DNA from: CBCPMX01 sp965120355
Lineage (GTDB): Bacteria > Bacillota > Clostridia > Oscillospirales > Oscillospiraceae
Length of the DNA: 44,848 nucleotides
Assembly: GCA_965120355.1 (NCBI GenBank)
Contig: CBCPMX010000121.1
Coordinates: 1-44,848 of the forward strand
Direction: 5' to 3'
The stretch's first letter is position 1, and each line of letters opens with the position of its first letter. The translations under genes and the position numbers were made by a program. The notes beneath the pieces are model-generated. The model made no database searches. It worked only from the letters and a program-made list of their open reading frames with translations, and had not been told where the DNA came from. Positions 28,610 to 37,235 of the stretch are shown here, one piece after another.

Positions 28610-28647
28610 CCGCCGGCCCCGTTTCCACAGGGGCTGGCGGTGCTTTT
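28610..28647 (+). terminator. Second tandem terminator after the MerR gene
   Basis: An 11-bp stem CCGCCGGCCCC / GGGGCTGGCGG (one G-U pair), then TGCTTTTTG. It faces the convergent FAD gene. Confidence 0.8.
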
Positions 28648-28681
28648 TGCGAAAGCTCGCCGAATGGATGGGAAGCGGTTC

Positions 28682-30067
28682 TCAATCCCCGTTCTCCCGG
28701 GCTGCGATGGCCCGCGCGGCCCGGACACCGGATGCGCCGGCCTGGGCCAGGCCACGGGTAATGCCCGCCCCGTCGCCAATGGCGAAGAAATTGGGCAGGG
28801 AGGTCTCCAGATCTGCGGAGAGCTGGAGACGGGCGGAATAGAACTTGACCTCCACGCCGTAGAGCAGCGTGTCATAATTGGCGGTGCCGGGAGCGATCTT
28901 GTCCAGGGCATAGATCATTTCAATGATGTTGTCCATGTGCCGCTTGGGCAGAACCAGGCTCAGGTCGCCGGGGGTGGCGCTGAGCGTCGGACGGGTATAG
29001 CTCTGGGACAGACGGTGCTCATTGGTGCGGATCCCCTTAATCAGGTCGCCGAACCGCTGGACCAGCACGCCGCCGCCCAGCATATTGCTCAGGGAAGCGA
29101 TATGCTTGCCGTAGGTATACGGTTCCTTGAACGGCTCCGTGAACCGGTTGGATACCAGCAGGGCGAAGTTGGTGTTTTCGCTGCGCAGACGGGGATCCGA
29201 GTAACTGTGGCCGTTGACGGTGATCAGCCCGTCCACGTTTTCCGCCACCACATGTCCATAGGGGTTCATGCAGAAAGTGCGGACCGTGTCGCCGTATTGC
29301 TTGGTGCGGTAGAGCAGCTTGGATTCATAGACCACCGAGGTGATGTGTTCAAAAATTTTGGCTGGCAGTTCCACCCGCACGCCCAGATCCACCTGGTTGT
29401 TCCGCATGGGCAGGCCCAGGGTCCGGCACTGGTCAGCGAACCACTCTGCGCCGCACCGGCCCGGCGCCGCAATGAGATACCGGCACCGGACGGTCTCGCC
29501 GTCCAGCTCCAGGGCATAGCCGCCTTCGGCGGGCGTAATGCGCCGCACCGGCGTGCGGAACCGCAGTTCGCACTGCGTCTGCATATAATCGGCCAAATTG
29601 GTGAGGATCCGCAGATTGTTCTCGGTGCCCAGGTGCTTGCAGCGGGCCTGGTGCAGATGCAGATCATTTTCCAGGGCCTGTTTCTCCAACAGCCGGGCCT
29701 CCGGCGTTTCCGTGGAGAAGACCTCTTCCGTGGCCCCGAAGCGCACGTTGACGCTGTCCACATAGGAAATCAGGTCCATCAGCTCGTCGTCTGGCAGATA
29801 GTCCGTCAGCCAGCCGCCGAATTGGGTGGTGAAATTGTATTTGCCGTCGGAATAGGCGCCCGCACCGCCAAAACCGGACATAATGGAGCAGGGCTTACAC
29901 CCCGCGCAGGTTTTGACCTTGCCGGTCACAATGGGGCAGCTGCGGCTGCGGATATCGGCTCCCTGCTCCAAAATCACCACCTTCAGTTCAGGACACAGCC
30001 GGCACAGCTCATAACCGGCATAAACGCCGGCGGTTCCGGCGCCGAGAATGGCAACATCATAGATCAT
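28682..30067 (-). CDS. COG2509-type FAD-dependent dehydrogenase
   Basis: A 461-residue flavoprotein of the uncharacterised FAD-dependent dehydrogenase family (COG2509). It has an N-terminal dinucleotide site (VAILGAGTAGVYAGYEL), a cysteine-containing block (SCPIVTGKVKTCAGCKPCSIMSGFGGAGAYSDGK) typical of the family, a VNGHSYSDPRLRSENTNFALL segment and a C-terminal FAD-closing NFFAIGDGAGITRGLAQAG. The reaction and substrate are not established for the family. AGGAGG lies eight bases before the ATG. It is downstream of hxlR but has its own promoter at the hxlR stop. Confidence 0.9.
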   Translation of the reverse strand: MIYDVAILGAGTAGVYAGYELCRLCPELKVVILEQGADIRSRSCPIVTGKVKTCAGCKPCSIMSGFGGAGAYSDGKYNFTTQFGGWLTDYLPDDELMDLISYVDSVNVRFGATEEVFSTETPEARLLEKQALENDLHLHQARCKHLGTENNLRILTNLADYMQTQCELRFRTPVRRITPAEGGYALELDGETVRCRYLIAAPGRCGAEWFADQCRTLGLPMRNNQVDLGVRVELPAKIFEHITSVVYESKLLYRTKQYGDTVRTFCMNPYGHVVAENVDGLITVNGHSYSDPRLRSENTNFALLVSNRFTEPFKEPYTYGKHIASLSNMLGGGVLVQRFGDLIKGIRTNEHRLSQSYTRPTLSATPGDLSLVLPKRHMDNIIEMIYALDKIAPGTANYDTLLYGVEVKFYSARLQLSADLETSLPNFFAIGDGAGITRGLAQAGASGVRAARAIAARENGD

Positions 30068-30147
30068 AAGGAGACCTCCTGTAGAATTGGGGGTTCAGGC
30101 GTTCAAACGGCAGGTTCCAAAAGCCTGCAAACGCCCAAACCCGAGAC

Positions 30148-30175
30148 AGTATAGCACATTTTTGAAAAAAAGCAA
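30148..30175 (-). promoter_or_regulatory. Promoter of the COG2509 gene
   Basis: On the minus strand, TTGCTT (30170-30175), 16-bp spacer, TATACT (30148-30153), with a TG extension. The -35 abuts the hxlR stop codon. Confidence 0.7.
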
Positions 30176-30523
30176 TCAAAAATTCCCGTCGCTTTCCTGG
30201 ATGCTGCGCTGATAGGATTCGCCCCAGTCGTGCATGGCGTCGAGGACCGGCTTGAGGCTGCGGCCCAGGTCCGTCAGGGTATATTCCACCCGCGGCGGCA
30301 CCTCGGGATAGATCTGACGGGTCAGAAGACCGTTGGCCTCCATTTCCCGCAGCTGCGCCGTCAGCACTTTCTGGGTCACATTGCCTACAGACCGTTTTAA
30401 CTCGCTGAAGCGCTTTGTCCCCGTCATCAAGTCCCGCAGAATCAGGACCTTCCATTTGTCGCTGATGAGGGTCAGCGTCGTCTCCACCGGGCAGGCCGGC
30501 AGCTGGGTTTTTGGGTTCGTCAT
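30176..30523 (-). CDS. HxlR-family transcriptional regulator
   Basis: A 115-residue winged-helix regulator of the HxlR family. The hallmarks are CPVETTLTLISDKWKVLILRDL (with the family's conserved Cys), RFSELKRSVGNVTQKVLTAQLREME and YPEVPPRVEYTLTDLG. The conserved cysteine suggests response to electrophiles or redox stress, as in HypR/YodB relatives. It is divergent from the T-box operon, so it could bind their shared 130-bp spacer. The adjacent COG2509 flavoprotein is another likely target. Confidence 0.94.
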   Translation of the reverse strand: MTNPKTQLPACPVETTLTLISDKWKVLILRDLMTGTKRFSELKRSVGNVTQKVLTAQLREMEANGLLTRQIYPEVPPRVEYTLTDLGRSLKPVLDAMHDWGESYQRSIQESDGNF

Positions 30524-30555
30524 GGCCGCGCACCTTCCTGTTCTAAGCTGTAGTC

Positions 30556-30585
30556 ATTATACGGGATGGAGGCGGCAGCCGTCAA
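30556..30585 (-). promoter_or_regulatory. hxlR promoter
   Basis: On the minus strand, TTGACG (30580-30585), 18-bp spacer, TATAAT (30556-30561). Confidence 0.8.
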
Positions 30586-30659
30586 GGCAGTTGGCCGGCC
30601 CGGCCGGGGAGCAATGGCGGGGGTGTGCTGCTTTACAGTGAAAAAGTGTGCTGCGGGGG

Positions 30660-30688
30660 TTGACAAATGCCCGCGGCTGGTGTATAAT
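30660..30688 (+). promoter_or_regulatory. Consensus promoter of the 2-oxoacid oxidoreductase operon
   Basis: TTGACA (30660-30665), exactly 17 bp, TATAAT (30683-30688): a perfect sigma-A consensus, as expected when control is by a downstream attenuator. Confidence 0.95.
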
Positions 30689-30694
30689 CCTTTC

Positions 30695-30955
30695 CAGAAT
30701 TCAAAAATAACTTCTGCCAAAAGACGATGACGAAGACAGTACGCGGTGTCCAAACGCCAAAGCGAGCCGGGGAGGGTGCGAGCCCGGCGCCAGTCGGAAC
30801 CGCCGAACATCCCTTCCGAGTCGCAGCTCGAACGCGCAAGTCACTAGATGCTGCCGGAACTCCACCGTTACAGGGAGATGCGTATGTTGGTATGCAGTAA
30901 CGGGTGGTACAGCGATGGTTTTGCCTCGTCCCTTTACGGTGACGGGGTATTTTTG
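30695..30955 (+). promoter_or_regulatory. T-box leader (tRNA-sensing riboswitch), probable tRNA-Ile
   Basis: The leader begins about 7 nt after the -10. Stem I shows the K-turn-like GATGAC..GAAG / CTTC..GAG pairing, the AGTA / GAA loop E and the GCCGGG / CCCGGC distal helix (30766-30788). The specifier region reads GAAC-ATC (30809-30811). The T-box sequence AACGGGTGGTACAGCG is at 30899-30914, with UGGU to pair an ACCA acceptor end. A terminator (CCTCGTC / GACGGGG, then TATTTTTG) ends near 30955. The U in UGGU requires discriminator A73, which fits tRNA-Ile and rules out His (CAT) as the alternative specifier reading. Confidence 0.9.
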
Positions 30956-30959
30956 TGCG

Positions 30960-31012
30960 AAAAACCTCACTTTTGCATATCGCAGGCGCGAGTATGTGAA
31001 AGTGAGGTTTTT
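30960..31012 (+). promoter_or_regulatory. 14-bp hairpin that buries the Shine-Dalgarno
   Basis: Perfect arms AAAAACCTCACTTT (30960-30973) and AAAGTGAGGTTTTT (30999-31012), with a 25-nt loop that can pair further (CATA / TATG). The GTGAGG ribosome site for the gene starting at 31016 lies in the 3' arm. The structure could block translation, terminate transcription (T-rich end), or both. Confidence 0.8.
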
Positions 31013-31015
31013 CTT

Positions 31016-31618
31016 ATGAGCAATTTGGTGCATTCCAACAATCAGAAGGATATGGTGGAGATCCGCTGGCACGGCCGGGGCGGTCAGGGCGCCAAAACCG
31101 CCTGCCTGCTGCTGGCGGACGCGGCGTTTTCCTCCGGCAAGTATGTCCAGGGCTTCCCGGAATACGGCCCGGAGCGCATGGGCGCCCCCATCACTGCCTA
31201 TAACCGCATCAGCAGCAGCCGCTGCACCGTCCACTCCAATATCTACAACCCCGATTACGTGGTGGTGGTGGACGAGAGCCTGCTCCAGTCCGTGGACGTG
31301 ACCAGCGGCCTGGCCCAGAGCGGCGCGGTCATCATCAATTCCAGCCGCAGCCCCGAGGAGCTGCGCCCCATGCTCCGCGGCTACACCGGCCGCGTGTGTA
31401 CCATCGACGCCCGCCGCATTTCCGAGGAGACGCTGGGGAAAAACTACCCCAACACCCCCATGCTGGCCGCCGCCGTCAAAGTTTCCGGCGTGGTGGACCC
31501 GGAGCGGTTCACGCAGGACATGGAGGCGTCCTTCCGCCATAAATTCGCCACCAAGCCCCAGGTCATCGAGGGCAATATGGCCGCCCTGCGCAAGTCCATG
31601 GAGGAGGTGCAGGGATGA
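31016..31618 (+). CDS. 2-oxoacid:ferredoxin oxidoreductase, gamma subunit
   Basis: Gamma subunit (200 residues) of a four-subunit 2-oxoacid:ferredoxin oxidoreductase, POR/VOR type. The family opening EIRWHGRGGQGAKTACLLLADAA and FPEYGPERMGAPITAYNRI are clear. It pairs with delta (overlapping ATGA), alpha and beta genes downstream, giving the gamma-delta-alpha-beta order of archaeal-type enzymes. The T-box leader points to a branched-chain oxoacid (VOR-like) substrate rather than pyruvate, but sequence alone cannot decide. The ATG at 31016 is chosen because its Shine-Dalgarno GTGAGG lies nine bases upstream in the hairpin arm. Confidence 0.93.
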   Translation: MSNLVHSNNQKDMVEIRWHGRGGQGAKTACLLLADAAFSSGKYVQGFPEYGPERMGAPITAYNRISSSRCTVHSNIYNPDYVVVVDESLLQSVDVTSGLAQSGAVIINSSRSPEELRPMLRGYTGRVCTIDARRISEETLGKNYPNTPMLAAAVKVSGVVDPERFTQDMEASFRHKFATKPQVIEGNMAALRKSMEEVQG

Positions 31619-31917
31619 TCCACGCAAAAGATATCCACGAATGGACCCCGTGGCAGGACATGACCCCCGGCGGTGAGATCTATGAGGGCGGCACCTCCCT
31701 GCTGGTGAACACCGGCGACTGGCGCACGGTGACGCCGGTCTGGAAGCCGGACGCCTGCAAGCAGTGCCTGCTGTGCGGGCTGTACTGCCCCGATTCCGCC
31801 ATCCCGGTGCAGGATGAGAAGCGGGGAGACTTTGACTTTATGCACTGCAAGGGCTGCGGCATCTGCGCCACAGTCTGCCCCTTCGGGGCTATCGCATTTG
31901 GAGAGGAGGACGTGTAA
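31615..31917 (+). CDS. 2-oxoacid:ferredoxin oxidoreductase, delta (ferredoxin-like) subunit
   Basis: A 100-residue electron-transfer subunit with two [4Fe-4S] motifs, CKQCLLCGLYCP and CKGCGICATVCP. It passes electrons from the TPP centre to ferredoxin. The start overlaps the gamma stop by four bases (ATGA), and the alpha ATG follows directly after the TAA. Confidence 0.95.
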   Translation: MIHAKDIHEWTPWQDMTPGGEIYEGGTSLLVNTGDWRTVTPVWKPDACKQCLLCGLYCPDSAIPVQDEKRGDFDFMHCKGCGICATVCPFGAIAFGEEDV

Positions 31918-33117
31918 ATGGGCTACAGAGAACGGCTTTCCGGCAACGAGGCGGTGGCTTTTGCCATGAAACAGATCGATCCCGACGTCATGGGCGCGTT
32001 CCCCATCACGCCCTCCACCGAAATTCCCCAGTATTATGCCCAATATGTGGCCAACGGCCAGGTCAACACGGAGTATGTCACCGTGGAATCGGAGCACAGC
32101 TCCATGTCCACCTGCCTTGGCGCGGAGGCCGCCGGCGGCCGCGCCGTCACGGCCACGTCGTCGGCGGGCCTGGCCCTGATGTACGAGCTGCTGTATGTGG
32201 CCGCGTCCAGCCGCCTGCCCATCACATTGGCCTGCGTCAACCGGGCCCTGTCCGGCCCCATCAATATCAACAACGACCACTCCGACTCCATGGGCGCGCG
32301 GGATGCGGGCTGGATTCAGATTTACGCCGAGAACAACCAGGAGGTCTATGACAACTTCCTCCAGGCCATGCCCATCGGCGAGAACCCCGCCGTGCGCCTG
32401 CCGGTGATGGTGTGCCAGGACGGCTTTATCACCTCCCACGCCGTGGAAAACATCGAACTGGTGGAGGACGCGGCGGTCAAGGAATTTGTCGGGGAATACC
32501 ATCCGGAAAATTACCTGCTGAAAAAGGAAAACCCGCTGGCTGTCGGCCCCTACGACGTGGTGTCCTACTATATGGAGCACAAAAAGCAGCAGGCCGAGGC
32601 CATGAAGCACGCCAAACAGGTGATTTTGGATGTGGCGGCCCGGTTTGAGGCCATGACGGGCCGGAAATACGGCTTCTTTGAGGAATACCGCATGGAGGAC
32701 GCGGAGCTGGCGCTGGTCCTCATCGGCTCCACCGCCGGCACTGCCAAGGTGGTGGTGGACCGGCTCCGGGCCGAGGGGAAAAAGGTGGGCCTTGTGAAAA
32801 TCCGCGTGTTCCGCCCCTTCCCCATGGCGGAGCTGGCGCAGGCTCTCAGCGGCGCCAAGGCCGTGGCGGTGCTGGACAAGTCCGAGGGCTTCTCCGCCGC
32901 CGGCGGGCCCCTGTTCGCCGAGACCCGCTCGGCCTGCTATGACCTGGAGAACCGGCCCAAAATGATCGACATCGTCTACGGCCTGGGCGGCCGGGACGTC
33001 AGCACGGACGACATCGCGTCGGTGTTCGCCCGGCTGGAGCGGATTGCGGAAACCGGCGAAATTGGCGAGGTCTATGTCCATATGGGACAGCGCGAAGCGG
33101 AAGGAGGCTGCAACTAA
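31918..33117 (+). CDS. 2-oxoacid:ferredoxin oxidoreductase, alpha subunit
   Basis: A 399-residue subunit with the pyrimidine-binding and transketolase C-terminal-like domains. It has GNEAVAFAMKQIDPDVMGAFPITPSTEIPQ at the start and the VESEHSSMSTCLGAEAAGGRAVTATSSAGLALM block. The C-terminal domain carries LVLIGSTAGTAKVVVDRLRAEGKKVGLVKIRVFRPFP. It is translated just after delta and coupled by one base (TAATG) to beta. Confidence 0.95.
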   Translation: MGYRERLSGNEAVAFAMKQIDPDVMGAFPITPSTEIPQYYAQYVANGQVNTEYVTVESEHSSMSTCLGAEAAGGRAVTATSSAGLALMYELLYVAASSRLPITLACVNRALSGPININNDHSDSMGARDAGWIQIYAENNQEVYDNFLQAMPIGENPAVRLPVMVCQDGFITSHAVENIELVEDAAVKEFVGEYHPENYLLKKENPLAVGPYDVVSYYMEHKKQQAEAMKHAKQVILDVAARFEAMTGRKYGFFEEYRMEDAELALVLIGSTAGTAKVVVDRLRAEGKKVGLVKIRVFRPFPMAELAQALSGAKAVAVLDKSEGFSAAGGPLFAETRSACYDLENRPKMIDIVYGLGGRDVSTDDIASVFARLERIAETGEIGEVYVHMGQREAEGGCN

Positions 33118-34049
33118 TGGCTGCATATCAACATAAAAAAGCCCTGTCCCAGCCGGAGCGCTTTGTGGGCGGGCACCGGCTGTGCGCCGGCTGCGGCGCG
33201 GGCATCACGGTCCGCGCGGTGCTGCGGGCACTGGACCCGGCGGACAAGGCGGTGATCACCAATGCCACCGGCTGTCTGGAGGTCAGCTCCTTCCTGTATC
33301 CCTACACGGCCTGGCAGGACAGCTACATCCACACGGCCTTTGAAAATGCCGCCGCCACCTGCGGCGGCGTGGAGGCCTGCTACAACGCCCTGAAGCGGAA
33401 GGGCAAGATTGACGGGACGTTCAAATTCCTCACCTTCGGCGGCGACGGCGGTACCTATGACATCGGCTTCCAGAGCCTGTCGGGAGCCATGGAGCGGGGC
33501 CACGACATGGTCTATGTCTGCTATGACAACGAGGCGTATATGAACACGGGCATCCAGCGCTCCTCCTCCACGCCCCGGTTCGCCTCCGCCACCACCACCC
33601 CGGCGGGCAGCGTCTCCGCCGGCAAGCGGCAGAACAAAAAGAACCTAACGGAGATCATGGTGGCCCACGGCATCCCCTATGTGGCCCAGACGACCTTCCT
33701 GAACAATATGAAGGACCTGCACGAAAAGGCCCGCAAGGCCATCTATACCGAGGGCCCCTGCTTCCTGAACGTCCTGTCCCCCTGCCCCCGGGGGTGGATC
33801 TATGACGCCAAGGACCTGCCGGAGATCACCCGGCTGGCCGTGGAGACCTGCGTGTGGCCCCTGTTTGAAGTGGTGGAGGGCGAATACCATCTGACCTATG
33901 AGCCCAAGAAAAAGCTGCCGGTGACCGAGTTCATGAAGCGCCAGGGCCGGTTTAAGCACTGCTTCCAGCCGGGCAACGAGTGGACCCTGGAGGAGGCACA
34001 GAAATACGTGGATCAGCAGTGGGAAGCGCTGCTGCGCAAATGTAAATAA
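33117..34049 (+). CDS. 2-oxoacid:ferredoxin oxidoreductase, beta (TPP) subunit
   Basis: A 310-residue TPP-binding subunit. HRLCAGCGAGI and the later GGDGGTYDIGFQSLSGAMERGHD plus YDNEAYMNTGIQRSSSTP make up the TPP/Mg site. The cysteines of CAGC and a later Cys could hold the proximal [4Fe-4S] cluster. The start shares one base with the alpha stop. No clear terminator follows; two hairpins without U tracts lie between here and the convergent DUF4340 gene. Confidence 0.95.
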   Translation: MAAYQHKKALSQPERFVGGHRLCAGCGAGITVRAVLRALDPADKAVITNATGCLEVSSFLYPYTAWQDSYIHTAFENAAATCGGVEACYNALKRKGKIDGTFKFLTFGGDGGTYDIGFQSLSGAMERGHDMVYVCYDNEAYMNTGIQRSSSTPRFASATTTPAGSVSAGKRQNKKNLTEIMVAHGIPYVAQTTFLNNMKDLHEKARKAIYTEGPCFLNVLSPCPRGWIYDAKDLPEITRLAVETCVWPLFEVVEGEYHLTYEPKKKLPVTEFMKRQGRFKHCFQPGNEWTLEEAQKYVDQQWEALLRKCK

Positions 34050-34065
34050 GTGAACGCGCCCCCGG

Positions 34066-34134
34066 GTCCCCGTCTGCGGAGGCAGGGGGATGCTGCGAGT
34101 GTGGTATGGCGCAAACTCCGGGGGGATTTGCGCG
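34066..34134. terminator. Two weak hairpins between convergent operons
   Basis: A CCCC-CTGC / GCAG-GGGG stem at about 34066-34089 and GCGCAAA / TTTGCGC at 34110-34134. Neither has a U tract, so termination is only suggested by position. Confidence 0.35.
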
Positions 34135-34173
34135 GATGTTCCGGCGTCCGCCGTGGGAGCGGGGGATCCTGCG

Positions 34174-35781
34174 TTAGTCCGCGCTTTCCTCCTCCGCGCT
34201 GGCGCCGAAGTTGACCACCATGTCCGACAGCTCCGCCACGTCGCGGATGCTGACCAGCTGGTCGGCGCGGCCGTCAAATTCTACTACATAGAAGTTCAGG
34301 TCGTAGGGCCGCAGCGTCATGGTCATGATGGAATACGTGTCCCGGTCGCGGGAGAAGCGGATGGTGATTTCGGAACCGTCGCTGGCAGCTTCGGTGTCGC
34401 TGCTGGCAGTGGCCTCCTGCTTCAGGCCGGTGATGGCGTCCAGAACGGCCTCCACGTCTGCCTCGTCCACTTCTTCGCCGTTGTAGGAACAGACCACGGT
34501 AGTGGTGAGGTTGCCGTCTTCGTTTTCATCCTCCAGACGGCGGATCAGGAACTGATATTCTTCGCCGTCGATGGTGAAGGTCATGGCCGTCAGGGTATCC
34601 CAGTCGATCAGGCAGATGTCCTCCGGCAGCAGGCTCTCCAGATTGGCGTCCAGAATGTCCTGTACCGTACCGGCATCCAGCCGGTATACCAGATTGCTGC
34701 CCTCCAGCATGGCGTAGTAGGACAGCGGCTCCGGTTCGTTGGACTGCGTCTCTTCCGCCGCCTCGTCGTGCGTGTGGTCTCCGGCGGCGTCGCCGTCATC
34801 TTCCGGCAGGCCCAGCTCGTCCAGAAGATTTGCCAGATCCTCGTTGGCGGCGGCGGTGTCGTAGCTGTCATCTTCGTCCGTTTCGTCGCTGGATTCCTCT
34901 ATTTCTTCATATTCAGCCACATCGCCAATGAGCAGCACGGCGGTTTCGCTGCCGCCTTCGCTTTGTTCATAGTCAATGGTGACGGTGACCAACGGCTCGT
35001 CCAGGCCGTATTCCGACAGATCCTCCGGCGCGTAGGCCACACAGGCTTCCCAGTTTAAACCGGTGATGGTAGCCGCCAGGCTGGCAGCATTGGTGGCGTC
35101 CAGGGCAATGGTGTCGCCGTCCTCGCCTTGTGCGAACCAGGTGAAGTCGTCGGAGTAGCCAAGGCCCTCGTTGTCTTCCGGATGGAGCATCACAAAGGAA
35201 CTGCCGTCCTGGGTGATGGTCAGGGTGCGGGTGGTCTCGTAGTCGTCCAGAGCCTCCATCTGAATCAGATCCAGCAGGGACAGATCAAAGGTGCTGTATA
35301 GGTCTGTCTCCAGCAGATACACCGTGTCCTGTCCCTCCAGCATGGCATAGTTCTGGTCGGTGTAGGGATTGCGCAGGCCCAGCAAAAAGGTGGTTTCGGT
35401 AGAATCGGTGGCGACGGTGACGGTCATGGCCGGGTCATCCAGCTCGAACTCCGCCAGGCCGTCTTCGCCCAGGGATACGGTTCGTTCGGCCACCACGGCG
35501 CAGGCGGTGTCCACCAGGATTTCAATCATACTCTCATCGAGGGGGTAGTCCTCGTCGCAGCTCCACACATCGTCGAGCTTTTCCAGCGTGCAGGTTTCGC
35601 CGTCCACGGTCCAGGACAGGCGGACGATATCTTCGGCTTCCACCAGATAGACCGAGATGCTTTCGTCGGAGGAATCGCTGCTGGTTTCCTCCTGCGCCGT
35701 CTGCCGGGTCAGGAGGAAGTAGGCGCCGCCCAAAACAGCCAGCACCAGCACCAGACACAGAAGCTTCGCCGATTTCTTCAT
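34174..35781 (-). CDS. DUF4340-domain protein of an ABC export operon
   Basis: A 535-residue membrane-anchored protein with DUF4340 repeats. An N-terminal anchor (LLCLVLVLAVLGGAYFLL) precedes a long extracytoplasmic part with repeated beta blocks (VRLSWTVDGETCTLEKLDDVWSC, AMTFTIDGEEYQFLIRR). Residues about 289-350 are an acidic, His-containing low-complexity stretch. The family is repeatedly found with GldG-type ABC systems, and its role is unknown. Its ATG shares one base with the GldG-like stop (TGATG), so the operon is translationally coupled. Confidence 0.9.
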   Translation of the reverse strand: MKKSAKLLCLVLVLAVLGGAYFLLTRQTAQEETSSDSSDESISVYLVEAEDIVRLSWTVDGETCTLEKLDDVWSCDEDYPLDESMIEILVDTACAVVAERTVSLGEDGLAEFELDDPAMTVTVATDSTETTFLLGLRNPYTDQNYAMLEGQDTVYLLETDLYSTFDLSLLDLIQMEALDDYETTRTLTITQDGSSFVMLHPEDNEGLGYSDDFTWFAQGEDGDTIALDATNAASLAATITGLNWEACVAYAPEDLSEYGLDEPLVTVTIDYEQSEGGSETAVLLIGDVAEYEEIEESSDETDEDDSYDTAAANEDLANLLDELGLPEDDGDAAGDHTHDEAAEETQSNEPEPLSYYAMLEGSNLVYRLDAGTVQDILDANLESLLPEDICLIDWDTLTAMTFTIDGEEYQFLIRRLEDENEDGNLTTTVVCSYNGEEVDEADVEAVLDAITGLKQEATASSDTEAASDGSEITIRFSRDRDTYSIMTMTLRPYDLNFYVVEFDGRADQLVSIRDVAELSDMVVNFGASAEEESAD

Positions 35782-37235
35782 CAGTGTTTCCTCCTTCGGA
35801 TCATCACCGCCGCACCGCACACCAGCAGGCCCACGGGAGTGATGAAGATGAACACGGCGCTCCAGGTATTGGCCGCCGCATCCGGCACGGTCAGATAGGA
35901 GACGGACAGGCTCTTGCTGTGGATGGAGATGGAATTCTCACTGTCACACATCCAGCCCAGACTGGCCAGGAACAGGTCGGTATTGGCGCCGGAAACCATG
36001 GCGTCGAACTGGCTGTTCAGCAGATTGTAGGAAGAATACCAGACAATCTGGGTTGTCACTCCGTCGTGTTCTTCGGTGATGGCCACACCGATGGTAAAGG
36101 GACCTTCCAGATCGCCGTCTTCTTTCTCTGTGGTGGTGGTGCCCTCGCTGTCCACGCTCTTGAGATAGGCGCTGTCGGAGGTGGTCAGCAGGCTCTGGAT
36201 GTTCAGACTGCTGCGGTAGTCCGTCAGTGTGGTGATGCCGTGGGCGATGGGGGCCAGAACATAGTAGTTCCCTTCCGTCAGGGCGGAGGTGATGGTATGG
36301 CTCTCAATGTTGGGCAGCAGAAAGTAGGGATAGTTTTGCAGCCGGTGGGAGGCGCTGCCCTCCATGATAATCCCCTCCTGGGCCGCTACGCCGTAGTAGG
36401 CCATGACCTCCATGAGATTTGGCAGGTCTGTATACAGGCAGTTGGTCATCAGTAGCAGGTGGCCGCCGCCCTCCAGATAGGTCAGCAGGGCGTCCGCCTC
36501 GTCCTCGCTCAGATCCGAGGTGGGGGAGATGATCAGGACGCAGGCGGCGTCCTCCGGCACTGCGCCCTCGCTGATCAGATTCAGGGTTTGGAGGGTGATA
36601 TTGTCATCCTCAATATAGGTTTCCAGAGACGTGGACAGTTCCTCCAGCTCCGCTTCGCCGTGGCCGGTCAGGGTATAGGCCGTGGGCAGATTGTCGCTGG
36701 TGACATAGTCGATGGCGGAGGTGATTTCATTCTCGCCGTCGAACTCGGAGGCAGAATAGGAAAAGGTATAGTAGTTGATGGTGTACTCGTACAGGTCGCT
36801 GTAGTCAATGACCTTGTACCGCTTCTCGCTCTCCACGATCAGCGACCCGGTGCTGAGGGACTCGTCCGTGTACTGGGAGGCAAAACTGGGGTACAGTACC
36901 GGATCCTTGGTGACCACCGTCAGGTGAGAGGACAGGGCCGTATACCGCTCCAGCAGGTTGGTGACGTAGGTGTCCTCGCTGCCGTTTTCGGCAATGATGT
37001 AGATGGTCACGTCGGTGTCCAGATTCTCCAGCACCTGCTCGGTCTGATCGGACAGGGTGAACAGGGAGGAAGTGGTGGTGTCAAATTTGGTGAGAGTGGC
37101 CGGCAAGCTGCTGACCACCAGGTTCAGCACGATGACCACCGCCACCACAACCAGGGAAACCACGGCGCTGTAGGTGCCGATTTTGAAGGTTTTGCCCTGG
37201 AACATCTCTTTGGCGGTCCGTTTTTTGCGGCGCAT
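35781..37235 (-). CDS. GldG-family ABC-associated membrane protein
   Basis: A 484-residue protein with an N-terminal membrane helix (IGTYSAVVSLVVVAVVIVLNLVVSSL) and a C-terminal helix (WSAVFIFITPVGLLVCGAAVM). Between them lies an external ABC_transp_aux/GldG-like domain (LTGHGEAELEELSTSLE; DAACVLIISPTSDLSEDEADALLTYLEGGGHLLLMTN). It partners the permease and ATPase next to it, as in GldA-GldF-GldG gliding systems. In Clostridia the substrate is unknown. It starts one base inside the permease stop. Confidence 0.9.
   Translation of the reverse strand: MRRKKRTAKEMFQGKTFKIGTYSAVVSLVVVAVVIVLNLVVSSLPATLTKFDTTTSSLFTLSDQTEQVLENLDTDVTIYIIAENGSEDTYVTNLLERYTALSSHLTVVTKDPVLYPSFASQYTDESLSTGSLIVESEKRYKVIDYSDLYEYTINYYTFSYSASEFDGENEITSAIDYVTSDNLPTAYTLTGHGEAELEELSTSLETYIEDDNITLQTLNLISEGAVPEDAACVLIISPTSDLSEDEADALLTYLEGGGHLLLMTNCLYTDLPNLMEVMAYYGVAAQEGIIMEGSASHRLQNYPYFLLPNIESHTITSALTEGNYYVLAPIAHGITTLTDYRSSLNIQSLLTTSDSAYLKSVDSEGTTTTEKEDGDLEGPFTIGVAITEEHDGVTTQIVWYSSYNLLNSQFDAMVSGANTDLFLASLGWMCDSENSISIHSKSLSVSYLTVPDAAANTWSAVFIFITPVGLLVCGAAVMIRRRKH

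Noticed and set aside
30809..30811. Histidine (CAT) reading of the T-box specifier one base upstream
   Set aside because: Strict spacing after GAA would allow CAT, but UGGU in the antiterminator requires an A73 tRNA. tRNA-His has C73, so ATC/Ile is the better reading.
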